Shown: positions 26,730 through 36,261, counted from the stretch's first letter. The stretch is 42,461 bases of DNA from Oscillospiraceae bacterium (GCA_031255175.1 JAIRTA010000146.1:1-42461); one strand, 5' to 3'. Made by a program: numbers and translations. Notes: generated by a model not told the origin, from the letters alone.

Positions 26730-27389
26730 ATGATGAACAAAAACTTGATCGAAACCGTCGCCGCCGGGGTCGTGCGGCGCCTGCTCGGGCAGTGCGTCGA
26801 AGTGGAGGCCTCCGGACGCCATGTGCATCTGAGCGAAGAGGCCGTGGAAGCGCTGTTTGGGAAGGGTCACGCGCTCACAAGAAAAACCGGGCTGAGCCAG
26901 CCCGGCCAGTACGCCTGTTTGGAACGGATCGCCGTGCAAGGGCCGAAAAAGACGATGGAAAACGTCGTCGTCTTGGGGCCGGAGCGCGCGCAGACACAGG
27001 TGGAGATCTCCGCGACGGACGCGCTGACACTGGGCATCAAAGCCCCGGTTCGCATGAGCGGCGAGCTCGCGGGCACCCCCGGCGCCAGGTTGATCGGCCC
27101 CCGGGGCGTGTTTGACATCGGCGAGGGCGTCATTGTGGCCAAGCGCCACATCCACATCACGCCGGAGGACGCCTCCCGTCTGGGGATCGCGGACAACGAG
27201 GATGTGGACGTGACGGTGTTCGGCGAACGCGCCGCGACGTTTCACGGCGTCACGGTGCGGGTGTCGCCGCTGTTCGCGACCTTTATGCACATCGACTACG
27301 ACGAGGCCAACGCGTGCGGACACGTGAAAGGCATGGTGGGATTCATCCAAAAGGCGCGGCGACCCGCGTGGGGGAGGGGCCATGAGTAA
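26730..27389 (+). CDS. pduL: Phosphate propanoyl/acetyltransferase PduL with N-terminal EP-like helix
   Basis: VEASGRHVHLSEEAVEALFGKGHALTRKTGLSQPGQYACLERI; VIVAKRHIHITPEDASRLGIADNEDVDV. Confidence 0.93.
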   Translation: MMNKNLIETVAAGVVRRLLGQCVEVEASGRHVHLSEEAVEALFGKGHALTRKTGLSQPGQYACLERIAVQGPKKTMENVVVLGPERAQTQVEISATDALTLGIKAPVRMSGELAGTPGARLIGPRGVFDIGEGVIVAKRHIHITPEDASRLGIADNEDVDVTVFGERAATFHGVTVRVSPLFATFMHIDYDEANACGHVKGMVGFIQKARRPAWGRGHE

Positions 27390-27972
27390 TCCAAACCACA
27401 CCCGGCCAGAGGCGATTTACATCGTGGAATACGCCGGGATCCCCATAGGGATCGACGTGCTCGATCGCATGGTGAAACGCGCGTCGGCGGACATCCTCTA
27501 CGCGAGGCCGGTCTGCATCGGGAAATTTCTCATTGTGATGGGCGGCGGCGTCGACGATGTGCGGGAGGCCCGGCAGGCGGCGGCCGACACCGGCGCCAAA
27601 GCGCTGCAAGAGCGCCTGCTGACAGGCGCTCACAGCGAGATCCTCACCTATTTTCACCGTGTCCGGGACAACAGGAAGAAGAGCATAACCGACAAAACCG
27701 CCGTCGGGATCTTGGAGACCAGGCACGCGGCAAGCGGCTTTTACAGCCTGGACGCGGCGCTCAAACGCGGGCGCGTGCGGCTCGAACAGTTGTGGCTCGG
27801 GCACTGTATAGGAGGAAAATTCTGCTATATTCTGAGCGGCCGTGTGGAGGACATCCACTCCGCGCTCACCGCCGCCCGGGAAAGTCTGGACCCGGCCGAG
27901 ATCGTCTCCGACAGGATCATACCGGCCCTGAACGAAAAAGCGGCGGCGTTTTTATTTAGGGCGTATGGGTGA
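27382..27972 (+). CDS. Tandem BMC-domain shell protein (divergent BMC-T)
   Basis: AIYIVEYAGIPIGIDVLDRMVKRASADILYARPVCIGKFLIVMGGGVDDVREA; second domain AVGILETRHAASGFYSLDAALKRG..GGKFCYILSGRVEDIHSAL. Confidence 0.85.
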   Translation: MSNPNHTRPEAIYIVEYAGIPIGIDVLDRMVKRASADILYARPVCIGKFLIVMGGGVDDVREARQAAADTGAKALQERLLTGAHSEILTYFHRVRDNRKKSITDKTAVGILETRHAASGFYSLDAALKRGRVRLEQLWLGHCIGGKFCYILSGRVEDIHSALTAARESLDPAEIVSDRIIPALNEKAAAFLFRAYG

Positions 27973-27980
27973 ATCAAGCG

Positions 27981-29156
27981 TCAAAGCGCCAAAATTCTTT
28001 CGACGGCGGTTTGGACGCGGGCGCGGTCGCCGAAGCTGGAGAGGCGGAAGAAGCCCTCGCCGTTTTGGCCGAAGCCGGCGCCGGGGGTTCCGACCACGTG
28101 GGCCTTTGTCAGCAAAAAGTCGAAATATTCCCACGAGCCGAGGCCGCCCGGGCATTTGAGCCACAGATAGGGCGCGTGCCGCCCGCCGGTGTAGAAGACG
28201 CCCAGACGGTCCAGCATGTCGGCGAGGATCCGCGCGTTGCCCAGGTAATAGTCTGTGATCTCCCGCACCTGCCGCTGCCCCTCGGGCGTAAACACCGCCT
28301 GCGCGCCGCGCTGGATGATGTAGGGCACGCCGTTGAACTTTGTCGTCTGGCGGCGCAGCCACATCTTGTTTAAGCGCGTGCCCTCGTATTCGAGCGCGTG
28401 GGGCACCACCGTATAGCCGCAGCGCGTCCCCGTAAAGCCGGCTGTCTTAGAGAGGGAGCAAAATTCGATGGCGCAGTCGTACGCGCCCTCGATCTCGTAG
28501 ATGCTGCGGGGCAGGCTGTCGTCGCGGATAAAGCACTCGTAGGCCGCGTCGAAGAGAATGAGCGCCTTCTGCGCGCGCGCGTAATCGACCCACTCGCGCA
28601 GCGCCTCCCGCCCGTAGACGGCGCCCGTCGGGTTGTTCGGGGAGCAGAGGTAGATGATGTCCGCCCGCACGCGCGGGTCCGGCATCGGCAAGAAGCGGTT
28701 TTCCTCCACCCCGCCGGCAAAGATCACCTCCCGCCCCAGCATCAGGTTGGTGTCCACATAGACAGGATAGACAGGGTCCGGCACCAGCACAACGTTGTCG
28801 CGGTCGAAGATATCGAGCATATTGCCCGTGTCGCTCTTCGCGCCGTCGCTGATGAAGATCTCCGACGCGTCGAGCGACACGCCGCGCGCGCCATACGCGT
28901 CCCGTATGGCCTCGCGCAAAAAGGCGTACCCCTGTTCCGGGCCGTAGCCGTGGAAGCCGGCGACCGTTCCCATCTCCTCGGAGGCGGTTTTCAGCGCGTC
29001 CACCACGGCGGGGCAGAGGGGCTGCGTGACGTCGCCGATCCCCAAACGTACGATGTCGGTCTCCGGATGCGTCTCCCAAAAGGCACTCGTCCGCCGTCCG
29101 ATCTCCACAAACAGATAGTTGTCGCGCAGTTTTTTATAATTCTGATTGACCTTCAC
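27981..29156 (-). CDS. dapL: LL-diaminopimelate aminotransferase
   Basis: MKVNQNYKKLRDNYLFVEIGRRTSAFWETHPETDIVRLGIGDVTQPLCPAVVDAL; ISDGAKSDTGNM; YLCSPNNPTGAVY. Confidence 0.95.
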   Translation of the reverse strand: MKVNQNYKKLRDNYLFVEIGRRTSAFWETHPETDIVRLGIGDVTQPLCPAVVDALKTASEEMGTVAGFHGYGPEQGYAFLREAIRDAYGARGVSLDASEIFISDGAKSDTGNMLDIFDRDNVVLVPDPVYPVYVDTNLMLGREVIFAGGVEENRFLPMPDPRVRADIIYLCSPNNPTGAVYGREALREWVDYARAQKALILFDAAYECFIRDDSLPRSIYEIEGAYDCAIEFCSLSKTAGFTGTRCGYTVVPHALEYEGTRLNKMWLRRQTTKFNGVPYIIQRGAQAVFTPEGQRQVREITDYYLGNARILADMLDRLGVFYTGGRHAPYLWLKCPGGLGSWEYFDFLLTKAHVVGTPGAGFGQNGEGFFRLSSFGDRARVQTAVERILAL

Positions 29157-29235
29157 CGATTACCACATCCTTTATAGAAAATATGGAAAATTTAGTAAAA
29201 TCAACGCCGTCCGACGGATGCCGCCGGGCGGTTTG

Positions 29236-29805
29236 TCATTCTTCGTATGTGCGGATCAGGCGCGTCGCGATCTCACGCTTCGGGAGTCGCAGGTCCATAG
29301 CCTGCTTTTCGATATAATGGTGCGCCTGCGGTTCCGTCATCTTGAGATAGGAGATGAGCAGACACTTCGCCCGGTCCACCAGGCGGATGTCCTCAATCTT
29401 CTGCCTGAGAAGATCGTTTTGATTTTGCAGGCCGCGCAGACGGTGGTGCGCGGCCTGTGTCAGTTTGAAAGCCGACCAGAGCGTCTGCTTGTTCAGCGGC
29501 TTGGCCAACACAAAAATACCATAATCTTCCAGTTTCTCGGACACCGTGTCCGCCACGTCGCTCTTCACCAGACACATCACCTGCGAGACGCCCTGTTCTA
29601 CAACGGAGATGGCGAGCTCGGAGCCGAACTCGTCCGGCAGCGGGGTGTTGATCACACACATGTCAAAGCTGCGGTCCAGCAACAGGCGCTTGGTCTCCGC
29701 CGCATGGCCCGTGTAAACGACGTCCTGGTACGCGTGGACAGACAAAAACTCACGGAGCACCTCCCGGCCCTTCTCCGAACCGGAGACAATCAGGATGCTC
29801 TCCAA
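29236..29805 (-). CDS. ANTAR-domain regulator with degenerate receiver
   Basis: Receiver-like ILIVSGSEKG...FDMCVINTPLPDEFG (no acidic pair or phospho-Asp); C-terminal ANTAR VDRAKCLLISYLKMTEPQAHHYIEKQAMDLRLPKREIATRLI. Confidence 0.85.
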   Translation of the reverse strand: MESILIVSGSEKGREVLREFLSVHAYQDVVYTGHAAETKRLLLDRSFDMCVINTPLPDEFGSELAISVVEQGVSQVMCLVKSDVADTVSEKLEDYGIFVLAKPLNKQTLWSAFKLTQAAHHRLRGLQNQNDLLRQKIEDIRLVDRAKCLLISYLKMTEPQAHHYIEKQAMDLRLPKREIATRLIRTYEE

Positions 29806-29874
29806 AACGGACCACCACCTCCCTCGGGCCGCCGCTCGGGCCGACCGGCCCGGCGGGCGCCCGGAGACACAGAC

Positions 29875-31128
29875 TCACCGCGTCTCCTCGCGCTTGAACC
29901 GAATGTATTTTTCGGTGTACGCGTCGCCCAGGATCGAACGAACGAAGTCGCTGTCCGCCATGCAGTCCAGCGCGTCGCCCAGAGACTGCGGAAGCCGCGG
30001 CGCGTCTGTTTCGTCGCCCTGTTCGTACATGTTCACGTCGATCGGCGGCGGCAGCGGCAGGGAGCGCCGGACCCCGTCCAGCCCCGCATGCAGCAGCAGC
30101 GTGAGCAGGAGATGGGGGTTTGCCGCCGGGTCCGGCGAACGCAGTTCCATGCGCGAGTGGTCCTCCGAGGCGGTGGGGATCCGGATGAGCTGCGACCGGT
30201 TCTGGTGCGCCCAGGAGATGTAGGGGGGCGCCTCGTTTTGCGCGAAGCGGATATACGAGGACAAGAGCGGGTTTGCCACCGCCGTGATCTCGGCGATGTG
30301 GTCGAGGATCCCGGCGATGAAGCCCTCCGCGGTGGGGGAGTGCTCCGCCCCGCTTGTCCGGAAGATGTTGCGGCCGTTTTGCGCGAGGGAAAAGTTCAGA
30401 TGAAGCCCGTTGCCGTTTTGTTCCTCGATGGGCTTGGGCATAAACGACGCCCACAGCCCGTTGGACGCGGCGATGGAGTCCACCGCCGACTTGAGGATGA
30501 CAAGGTCGTCGGCCGCCTTGCGGATGTCGCAGTAGTGGAGATCGACGCCGTGCTGGCCCGGGCCGCGCTCGTGGTGGGAGTTTTCCGCCATGACGCCCAT
30601 TTGGTCCAAATAGAGGCAGATGTCGCGGCGAACGTTCTCGCCCCGGTCGAGCGGCGCCACGTCGAGATATCCGGCGTCGTCAAAGGGGACGTCCGTGGGG
30701 GCGCCGTCCTCCCCGACGTGGAAGAGGTAGAAGTCGCACTCGCTGCCGACGCGGCAGAGGAGGCCCATCTTCTCCGCGCCGTCGGAGGCCTCGGCCAGCA
30801 GCCGGCGCGTGTCGCCCTCAAAGGGGGCGCCGTCCGGGTACCGGATGTCGCAAAAAAAGCGCACGACGCGCCCCTGCTGGGGCCGCCAGGGCAAAATGTG
30901 CAGCGTGGCGGGGTCCGGGAAGAGACAGAGATCCGACTTCTCAACCGACAAAAAACCGGCGATGGAAGAGGCGTCGAAGATCACGCCCTCTTCAAACGCG
31001 GCCTCGAGATGGCGCGACACAATGGAGATATTTTTTTGCACGCCCCAAATGTCACAAAACGCCAGTTTTACAAATTTTACATCGTTTTCCTGCACAAATT
31101 GCAGGACTTCCTTGGTGGTGTACGTCAC
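29875..31128 (-). CDS. glnA: Glutamine synthetase
   Basis: VKFVKLAFCDIWGVQKNISIV; NSHHERGPGQHGVDLHYCDI; ATGLHLNFSL-type region NGNGLHLNFSLAQNGRN; ENHSR-like SEDHSRMELRSPDPAANPHL. Confidence 0.93.
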   Translation of the reverse strand: MTYTTKEVLQFVQENDVKFVKLAFCDIWGVQKNISIVSRHLEAAFEEGVIFDASSIAGFLSVEKSDLCLFPDPATLHILPWRPQQGRVVRFFCDIRYPDGAPFEGDTRRLLAEASDGAEKMGLLCRVGSECDFYLFHVGEDGAPTDVPFDDAGYLDVAPLDRGENVRRDICLYLDQMGVMAENSHHERGPGQHGVDLHYCDIRKAADDLVILKSAVDSIAASNGLWASFMPKPIEEQNGNGLHLNFSLAQNGRNIFRTSGAEHSPTAEGFIAGILDHIAEITAVANPLLSSYIRFAQNEAPPYISWAHQNRSQLIRIPTASEDHSRMELRSPDPAANPHLLLTLLLHAGLDGVRRSLPLPPPIDVNMYEQGDETDAPRLPQSLGDALDCMADSDFVRSILGDAYTEKYIRFKREETR

Positions 31129-31191
31129 AGGAGGTTCTCCTTTCCGTTTCGGTCCACCGCCGCGTCTACGCCGCCGCGGCTGTTCAGCTGT

Positions 31192-31911
31192 TCAATTGTA
31201 TACGTATAATTGCCGGTAAGGGTTGCGGCTGTCGGGGGCCAGTATGAAAAAAGTGCTTTTCGACATCATATCACAATTCATGTCAAAAGTCGAACAAAAT
31301 TCGCTCACCAGCGGGGCGATCTCGTCGAGATCTTCCCCGGAGGCCCGCCGGGCCATGACCTGCCGGGGCAGGCCCGCGGGCGGCTCGTCGCAGCGCAGGA
31401 TGATCCGCCCGCCGTGCATCCCGGTGCCGCAGAATTCCCCGACGATGGGGAGGCCGTCGGTGTGCAGGCCCAGCACAAGGATGAGCCCGCCCGCCTGGTA
31501 TTCGCCGAGGAAGCTCCCGGCGCGGCCGCCGATCACCAGGACGGGGCGCTTGTCGGCGTATTGCTTCATGTGGATCCCGGCGCGGTAGCCCGCGTTGTCC
31601 CGAATCAAGATCCGGCCGCCGCGCATCGCATAGCCGGTGGCGTCTCCGCTGGAACCGTGGATGATGATGGTCCCGCCGTCCATTGTGTCGCCCGTCGCGT
31701 CCTGCGCGTTGCCGTACACCGTGATGCGGCCGCCGCCAAAATAGGCGCCGAGCGCGTTCCCCGGGGTGCCGTGAAGGCTGATGTTCGCGTCGCGCATCCC
31801 GCCGCCGATGTAGCGCTGCCCCTGGCAGTTTTCTACCGAAACTTCCTCGCCGGCCTCCCGGATCTTCCGGCACAGGTCTTCAAAATGCATACCGTCCGCT
31901 TGAATGATCAT
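31192..31911 (-). CDS. Glutamate synthase alpha C-terminal (GXGXG) domain protein
   Basis: GGGMRDANISLHGTPGNALGAYFGGGRITVYGNAQDATGDTMDGGTIIIHGSSGDATGYAMRGGRILI. Confidence 0.92.
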   Translation of the reverse strand: MIIQADGMHFEDLCRKIREAGEEVSVENCQGQRYIGGGMRDANISLHGTPGNALGAYFGGGRITVYGNAQDATGDTMDGGTIIIHGSSGDATGYAMRGGRILIRDNAGYRAGIHMKQYADKRPVLVIGGRAGSFLGEYQAGGLILVLGLHTDGLPIVGEFCGTGMHGGRIILRCDEPPAGLPRQVMARRASGEDLDEIAPLVSEFCSTFDMNCDMMSKSTFFILAPDSRNPYRQLYVYN

Positions 31912-33149
31912 GCCGGTTTCACCCCCAGCTTTTCCTGCCTGTCACGCCGTGAGAAGGCGATGAGGCCCGGTTTGTCTTTGATGAGATCGAAGTCGATTGT
32001 GTCGAGCGGCACCCTGTCGCGAATCAGCGCGGTGTAGATGCCGGCGCGCAGCACATCCCCAATCAGGATAAAGCCCCGCAGCAGGTTGTCGCGGCGGACG
32101 AGTTTGCGGTAGTTGTCCTCCCCGCACCTGACGTAGGCGTCGCCCGCGTAGCTGCCGGCGCTGACGATGTGCAAACCCCAGAACCCAACGGCGTTCATCG
32201 GCATCGCGGTGCAAAAAGGTTCGCCGCCGCCGGCCATGTGGAGCCCGGCGGTTTCGCCCTGCAAATAGGCGTTGGGGAGCAGCGCCAGCGGTTTTCGCTC
32301 GCCGCTCGTGATGTCGAGGCTCTCGGTGCAGTCGCCCGCGGCGTAGACGTCGGGCAGATTGGTGCGCATGTATTCGTCGGTGATGAGCCCGCGGCCCACC
32401 GCCGCGCCCGCCTCCCGGGCCGGCGACACGCGGGGCCGCACGCCCACCGCCAGCACCAGAACGTCAAAGGGAACCTCCGTGCCGTCGGTCAGGCGCGCCG
32501 CGCCGGCCTCAAACCGCGCGACCGAGACGGAGAGGAGGAACCGGACGCCCTGCCGCTCGATGTGCGCTTGCACGAGCGCCGCCGCCCTCTCGTCGAGCAC
32601 ACTGGGTAAGATCTGCGGCGCAAGATCGACAACCGTGAGAGAGGCCGCCCGCCCGGAGAGCCCTTCGGCGCATTTGAGGCCGATGAGCCCCGCGCCGACG
32701 ATCAGCACGCGGCTGTCCGCCGTCACGGCCGCCGCCAGCGCGTCGGCGTCGTCCAGGGAGAGGAAGGTGAATTTCTTCGGCACCGCGTCCAGCCCCTCCA
32801 TAGGGGGCACAAAGGGGGCGGAGCCGGTGGCGACAAGCAGCTTGTCGTAGGGGAGCGTCCGCCCGTCGTCCAGCGCGACCGTCTTGCCCGCGGGGTCCAG
32901 TGAGAGCGCCGCGCGCCCCAGCAGGGGGGTGACGCCGTGCGTCTCGTAAAAATCGGCGCCGCGGTAACGCATCCTCTGCCGGTCCGTCTGTCCGGCCAGC
33001 AGGTAAGAGATGAGCGGGCGGGCGTAAGTGTGGTGCGGCTCCTGCGAGACGACAGTGACGGCGCCTGTCTTGTCCAACCGCCGGATCCCCTCCACGCAGC
33101 CGACCGCGGCCGCGGAGTTGCCGATGATCAGGTACTGTTTCGTCTTCAT
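31908..33149 (-). CDS. FAD-dependent NAD(P)H oxidoreductase (nitrite-reductase/rubredoxin-reductase-like)
   Basis: YLIIGNSAAAVGCVEGIRR; VLIVGAGLIGLKCAEGLSGR; TNLPDVYAAGDCTES. Confidence 0.9.
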   Translation of the reverse strand: MKTKQYLIIGNSAAAVGCVEGIRRLDKTGAVTVVSQEPHHTYARPLISYLLAGQTDRQRMRYRGADFYETHGVTPLLGRAALSLDPAGKTVALDDGRTLPYDKLLVATGSAPFVPPMEGLDAVPKKFTFLSLDDADALAAAVTADSRVLIVGAGLIGLKCAEGLSGRAASLTVVDLAPQILPSVLDERAAALVQAHIERQGVRFLLSVSVARFEAGAARLTDGTEVPFDVLVLAVGVRPRVSPAREAGAAVGRGLITDEYMRTNLPDVYAAGDCTESLDITSGERKPLALLPNAYLQGETAGLHMAGGGEPFCTAMPMNAVGFWGLHIVSAGSYAGDAYVRCGEDNYRKLVRRDNLLRGFILIGDVLRAGIYTALIRDRVPLDTIDFDLIKDKPGLIAFSRRDRQEKLGVKPA

Positions 33150-33162
33150 ATGCATCCCTCTT

Positions 33163-33615
33163 TCATAGCGCGGCCGCTTTGGGCGCGTCGGAATCCTCAT
33201 AGACGATCGCCCTGTTGGGGCAGTGTTTCACGCAGGCAGGCTCGCCGGCGGTGTTTTTGAGGCAGAGCTCGCATTTTTGCATCATCCCGTCGTCCGAGGG
33301 CATGATGGCCCCGTAAGGGCAGACAAGCACACAGGTGTGACACGCCACGCAGCGGTCCTTGTCCACGGTGATGAGGCCGCCTTCGCTGCTGAGCGCGCCG
33401 GTGATGCAGCTCTTGACGCACAGGGGTTCCTCGCAGTGACGGCAGGAGACGGCGAAACTGATGCCGCCGCGTTCCTCCACTTGGATTCTGGGGTTGATCC
33501 GCCGGTTCATCAGCGCTTTGGCCATGTCGTCCGAGCCTGAGTTCGCAAAGGCGCAGTAGTACTCGCACAGATGACAGGCGAGACACCATTTTTCGTTGAC
33601 ATAAATTCGTTTCAT
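33163..33615 (-). CDS. 4Fe-4S ferredoxin-type protein
   Basis: CLACHLCEYYC; CRHCEEPLCVKSC; CVACHTCVLVCPYGAI; CELC..PACVKHCP. Confidence 0.9.
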   Translation of the reverse strand: MKRIYVNEKWCLACHLCEYYCAFANSGSDDMAKALMNRRINPRIQVEERGGISFAVSCRHCEEPLCVKSCITGALSSEGGLITVDKDRCVACHTCVLVCPYGAIMPSDDGMMQKCELCLKNTAGEPACVKHCPNRAIVYEDSDAPKAAAL

Positions 33616-33670
33616 ATATGTAATGCCTCTTCCCTTTACACATATCATTCGCACATATTATTTACGCATA

Positions 33671-35170
33671 TTACTCACCCGCGTGCCGGATGCCCAAAAT
33701 CGACAGTTCCTTTTCGTTCAGCCCCACGCCCCGCAGCATCAGGCGGTTGCCCCGCAGGGCCTCGATCGAGTTGATGCCCATGCCGCCCATCATCTCCATG
33801 ATCTCGTGCCGCCAGGCGGTGACCAGGTTGACAAGGCGCTGAAAACCGACGTCCGGGTTTAGGCGCTTCACCAGCGCGGGCCGCTGGGTGGCGATGCCCC
33901 AGTTGCATTTGCCGAGCTGGCAGGTTCGGCACAGGTGGCAGCCGAGGGCCAGCAGCGCGGAGGTCGCCACGTATACGGCGTCCGCCCCGAGGGCCACGGC
34001 CTTTACAATGTCCGCGCTGTTGCGGATGCTGCCGCCGACGACAATGGACACGTCGTTTCGGATCCCCTCGTCGCGCAGCCGCTGGTCCACGCCGGCGAGC
34101 GCCAGCTCAATGGGGATGCCCACATTGTCGCGGATGCGCGTCGGCGCCGCGCCGGTGCCGCCGCGGAACCCGTCGATGGCAATGATGTCCGCGCCGCTGC
34201 GCGCGATGCCGCTCGCGATGGCCGGGACATTGTGAACGGCGGCGATCTTCACTATGACCGGCTTTTTGTAGTCCGTCGCCTCTTTCAGCGAATAGACGAG
34301 CTGACGCAGGTCCTCAATGGAGTAGATGTCGTGATGGGGGGCGGGCGAGATGGCGTCGGAGCCCTCGGGGATCATGCGGGTCTTCGCGATGTCGCCCACG
34401 ATCTTTTCCCCGGGCAGGTGCCCGCCGATGCCGGGCTTCGCGCCCTGGCCCATTTTGATCTCCACCGCCGCGCCGGCGTTCAAATAGTCCTTGTGGACAC
34501 CAAAGCGGCCCGAGGCCACCTGGATGATCGTATGGGCCCCGTATTGGTAGAAATCGCTGTGCAGCCCGCCCTCGCCGGTGTTGTAAAAGATGCCGAGCTC
34601 GCGCGCCGCGCGGGCGAGACTCTCGTGCGCGTTGTAGCTGATAGAGCCGTATGACATGGCGGAGAACATGACCGGAACGGACAGCGCAAGCTGGGGGGCG
34701 GCGTTGTCGATGAGCCGGCCGTCCGGGCCGCGCTCCACACGCACGGTTTTGCGTCCGAGGAAGGTTCGCGTCTCCATAGGCTCGCGCAACGGGTCGATGG
34801 AGGGGTTTGTGACCTGTGAGGCGTTGATGAGCATTTTGTCGAAATACACCGGGTAGCCCTTCGGCGTGCCCATAGAGGAGAGCAGCACGCCGCCGCTCTC
34901 GGCCTGCCGGTAGACCTCGCTGATGACCTCGCCTGTCCAGTTGGCGTTCGGCCGGAACGTGTGGTCCGTCTTGACGATTTTGAGCGCCTTGGTGGGGCAG
35001 AGGCTGACACAGCGGTGGCAGGCCACGCAGTGTTCCTCGTAGGAACGCATGGTGTCGAGTTCCTCGTCGTACAAATGGGCCTCGTTGGCGCACTGCCGCT
35101 CACAGACGCGGCAGATGATGCAGCGCTGCGGGTTGCGCACAACTTCGTACTCGGGGTAGAGCATCCGCAT
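33671..35170 (-). CDS. Glutamate synthase FMN/central domain protein with N-terminal ferredoxin domain
   Basis: CIICRVCERQCANEA; CVACHRCVSLCP; KPGIGGHLPGEKI; RNSADIVKAVALGADAVYVATSALLALGCHLCRTCQLGKCNWGIATQ. Confidence 0.93.
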   Translation of the reverse strand: MRMLYPEYEVVRNPQRCIICRVCERQCANEAHLYDEELDTMRSYEEHCVACHRCVSLCPTKALKIVKTDHTFRPNANWTGEVISEVYRQAESGGVLLSSMGTPKGYPVYFDKMLINASQVTNPSIDPLREPMETRTFLGRKTVRVERGPDGRLIDNAAPQLALSVPVMFSAMSYGSISYNAHESLARAARELGIFYNTGEGGLHSDFYQYGAHTIIQVASGRFGVHKDYLNAGAAVEIKMGQGAKPGIGGHLPGEKIVGDIAKTRMIPEGSDAISPAPHHDIYSIEDLRQLVYSLKEATDYKKPVIVKIAAVHNVPAIASGIARSGADIIAIDGFRGGTGAAPTRIRDNVGIPIELALAGVDQRLRDEGIRNDVSIVVGGSIRNSADIVKAVALGADAVYVATSALLALGCHLCRTCQLGKCNWGIATQRPALVKRLNPDVGFQRLVNLVTAWRHEIMEMMGGMGINSIEALRGNRLMLRGVGLNEKELSILGIRHAGE

Positions 35171-36261
35171 TACGCGTCACCTCCGTCCAATGTTACGATC
35201 ACGGGTTCCCCCGCGCCGGGGGCCCAGATGCGGTCTACACTCGGCGCCAGCGCGCGGATCGCGCATTCCTCGCTCGCGGCGTAGACCATAGATCCATGCT
35301 CGGCCACCACCATCGAGCGCAGTTTCAGCCTGTCGCCCAGCACCATCATCCCCCGGTCAAACCCGAGCAGGATAGAAAACGGACCGGTGATGAGCAGGCT
35401 TCCGAAGGACTTGCGCAGGTAGCTGACCCAGCCCCGCTCCTCCTCGGGAAGCCCAGAGATGGAGGACCAGAACGGGGCGGCGATGACGCGGGCCACCTCG
35501 CGGAGCGTCAGGCCGACTTTGCGGTGGAGGTAGTCGATGATATAGGTGATGACCTCGGTGTCGGTCAGCAGTGTGCATTTGTACCCGAACATCTCAATGT
35601 AGCGCCGGTTTGCGTCGTATGAGGAGATCTCCCCGTTGTGCACCACCGAATAATCGAGCATCGCGAAGGGGTGCGCGCCGCCCCACCAGCCCGGCGTGTT
35701 GGTCGGGTAGCGGCCGTGCGCCGTCCAGCAGTGGCCCTCGTATTCCTCCAGCCGGTAAAACGCGCCCACGTCTTCGGGGAAGCCGACCGCCTTGAACACG
35801 CCCATGTTCTTCCCGCTGGAAAACACGTGGGCGCCCTCGATCCGCGTGTTGACGCGAAACAGCGACCGGGCGACGAATTCCCGTTCGTCGAGCTGACTCG
35901 CCTGCAAGCGGGTGGGCAGAGGCGTGACAAAATAGCGCCAGATAAGAGGTTCGTCGGTGATGGCGGGGATTTTGCGCGTGGGAATTTTAGACAGATTGAT
36001 GATGTCGAAATGCCTGTCTAAAAACGCCTCGCATTCCGCCTTGGCCGACGTGTGGCTGTAAAAAATATGCAGCGCGTAATAGTCTTTGTACTCCGGGTAG
36101 ATGCCGTAGCCGGCAAACCCGCCCCCCAGCCCGTTGGAACGGTCGTGCATCGTGCTGATAGACCGGATGATGCCCGCTCCGTCCATCCGCGCGCCCGTCC
36201 GGGAAAAGATCCCGGCAATCGCGCAGCCGGAGGGGATGCGTACCTGCCCTTCCTTTTGCAT
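35170..36261 (-). CDS. Class II glutamine amidotransferase domain protein (split glutamate synthase)
   Basis: SGCAIAGIFSRTG; CWTAHGRYPTNTPGWWGGAHPFAMLDYSVVHNGEISSYDANRRYIEMFGY. Confidence 0.9.
   Translation of the reverse strand: MQKEGQVRIPSGCAIAGIFSRTGARMDGAGIIRSISTMHDRSNGLGGGFAGYGIYPEYKDYYALHIFYSHTSAKAECEAFLDRHFDIINLSKIPTRKIPAITDEPLIWRYFVTPLPTRLQASQLDEREFVARSLFRVNTRIEGAHVFSSGKNMGVFKAVGFPEDVGAFYRLEEYEGHCWTAHGRYPTNTPGWWGGAHPFAMLDYSVVHNGEISSYDANRRYIEMFGYKCTLLTDTEVITYIIDYLHRKVGLTLREVARVIAAPFWSSISGLPEEERGWVSYLRKSFGSLLITGPFSILLGFDRGMMVLGDRLKLRSMVVAEHGSMVYAASEECAIRALAPSVDRIWAPGAGEPVIVTLDGGDA

Noticed and set aside
15417-27972. B12-dependent Pdu or Eut microcompartment
   Set aside because: No PduCDE/EutBC or reactivase genes recognised; the signature enzyme is a GRE with a radical-SAM activase.
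29146-31209. 687-aa plus-strand ORF antisense to the ANTAR regulator and glutamine synthetase
   Set aside because: Codon-bias mirror of real minus-strand genes; no domain signatures.
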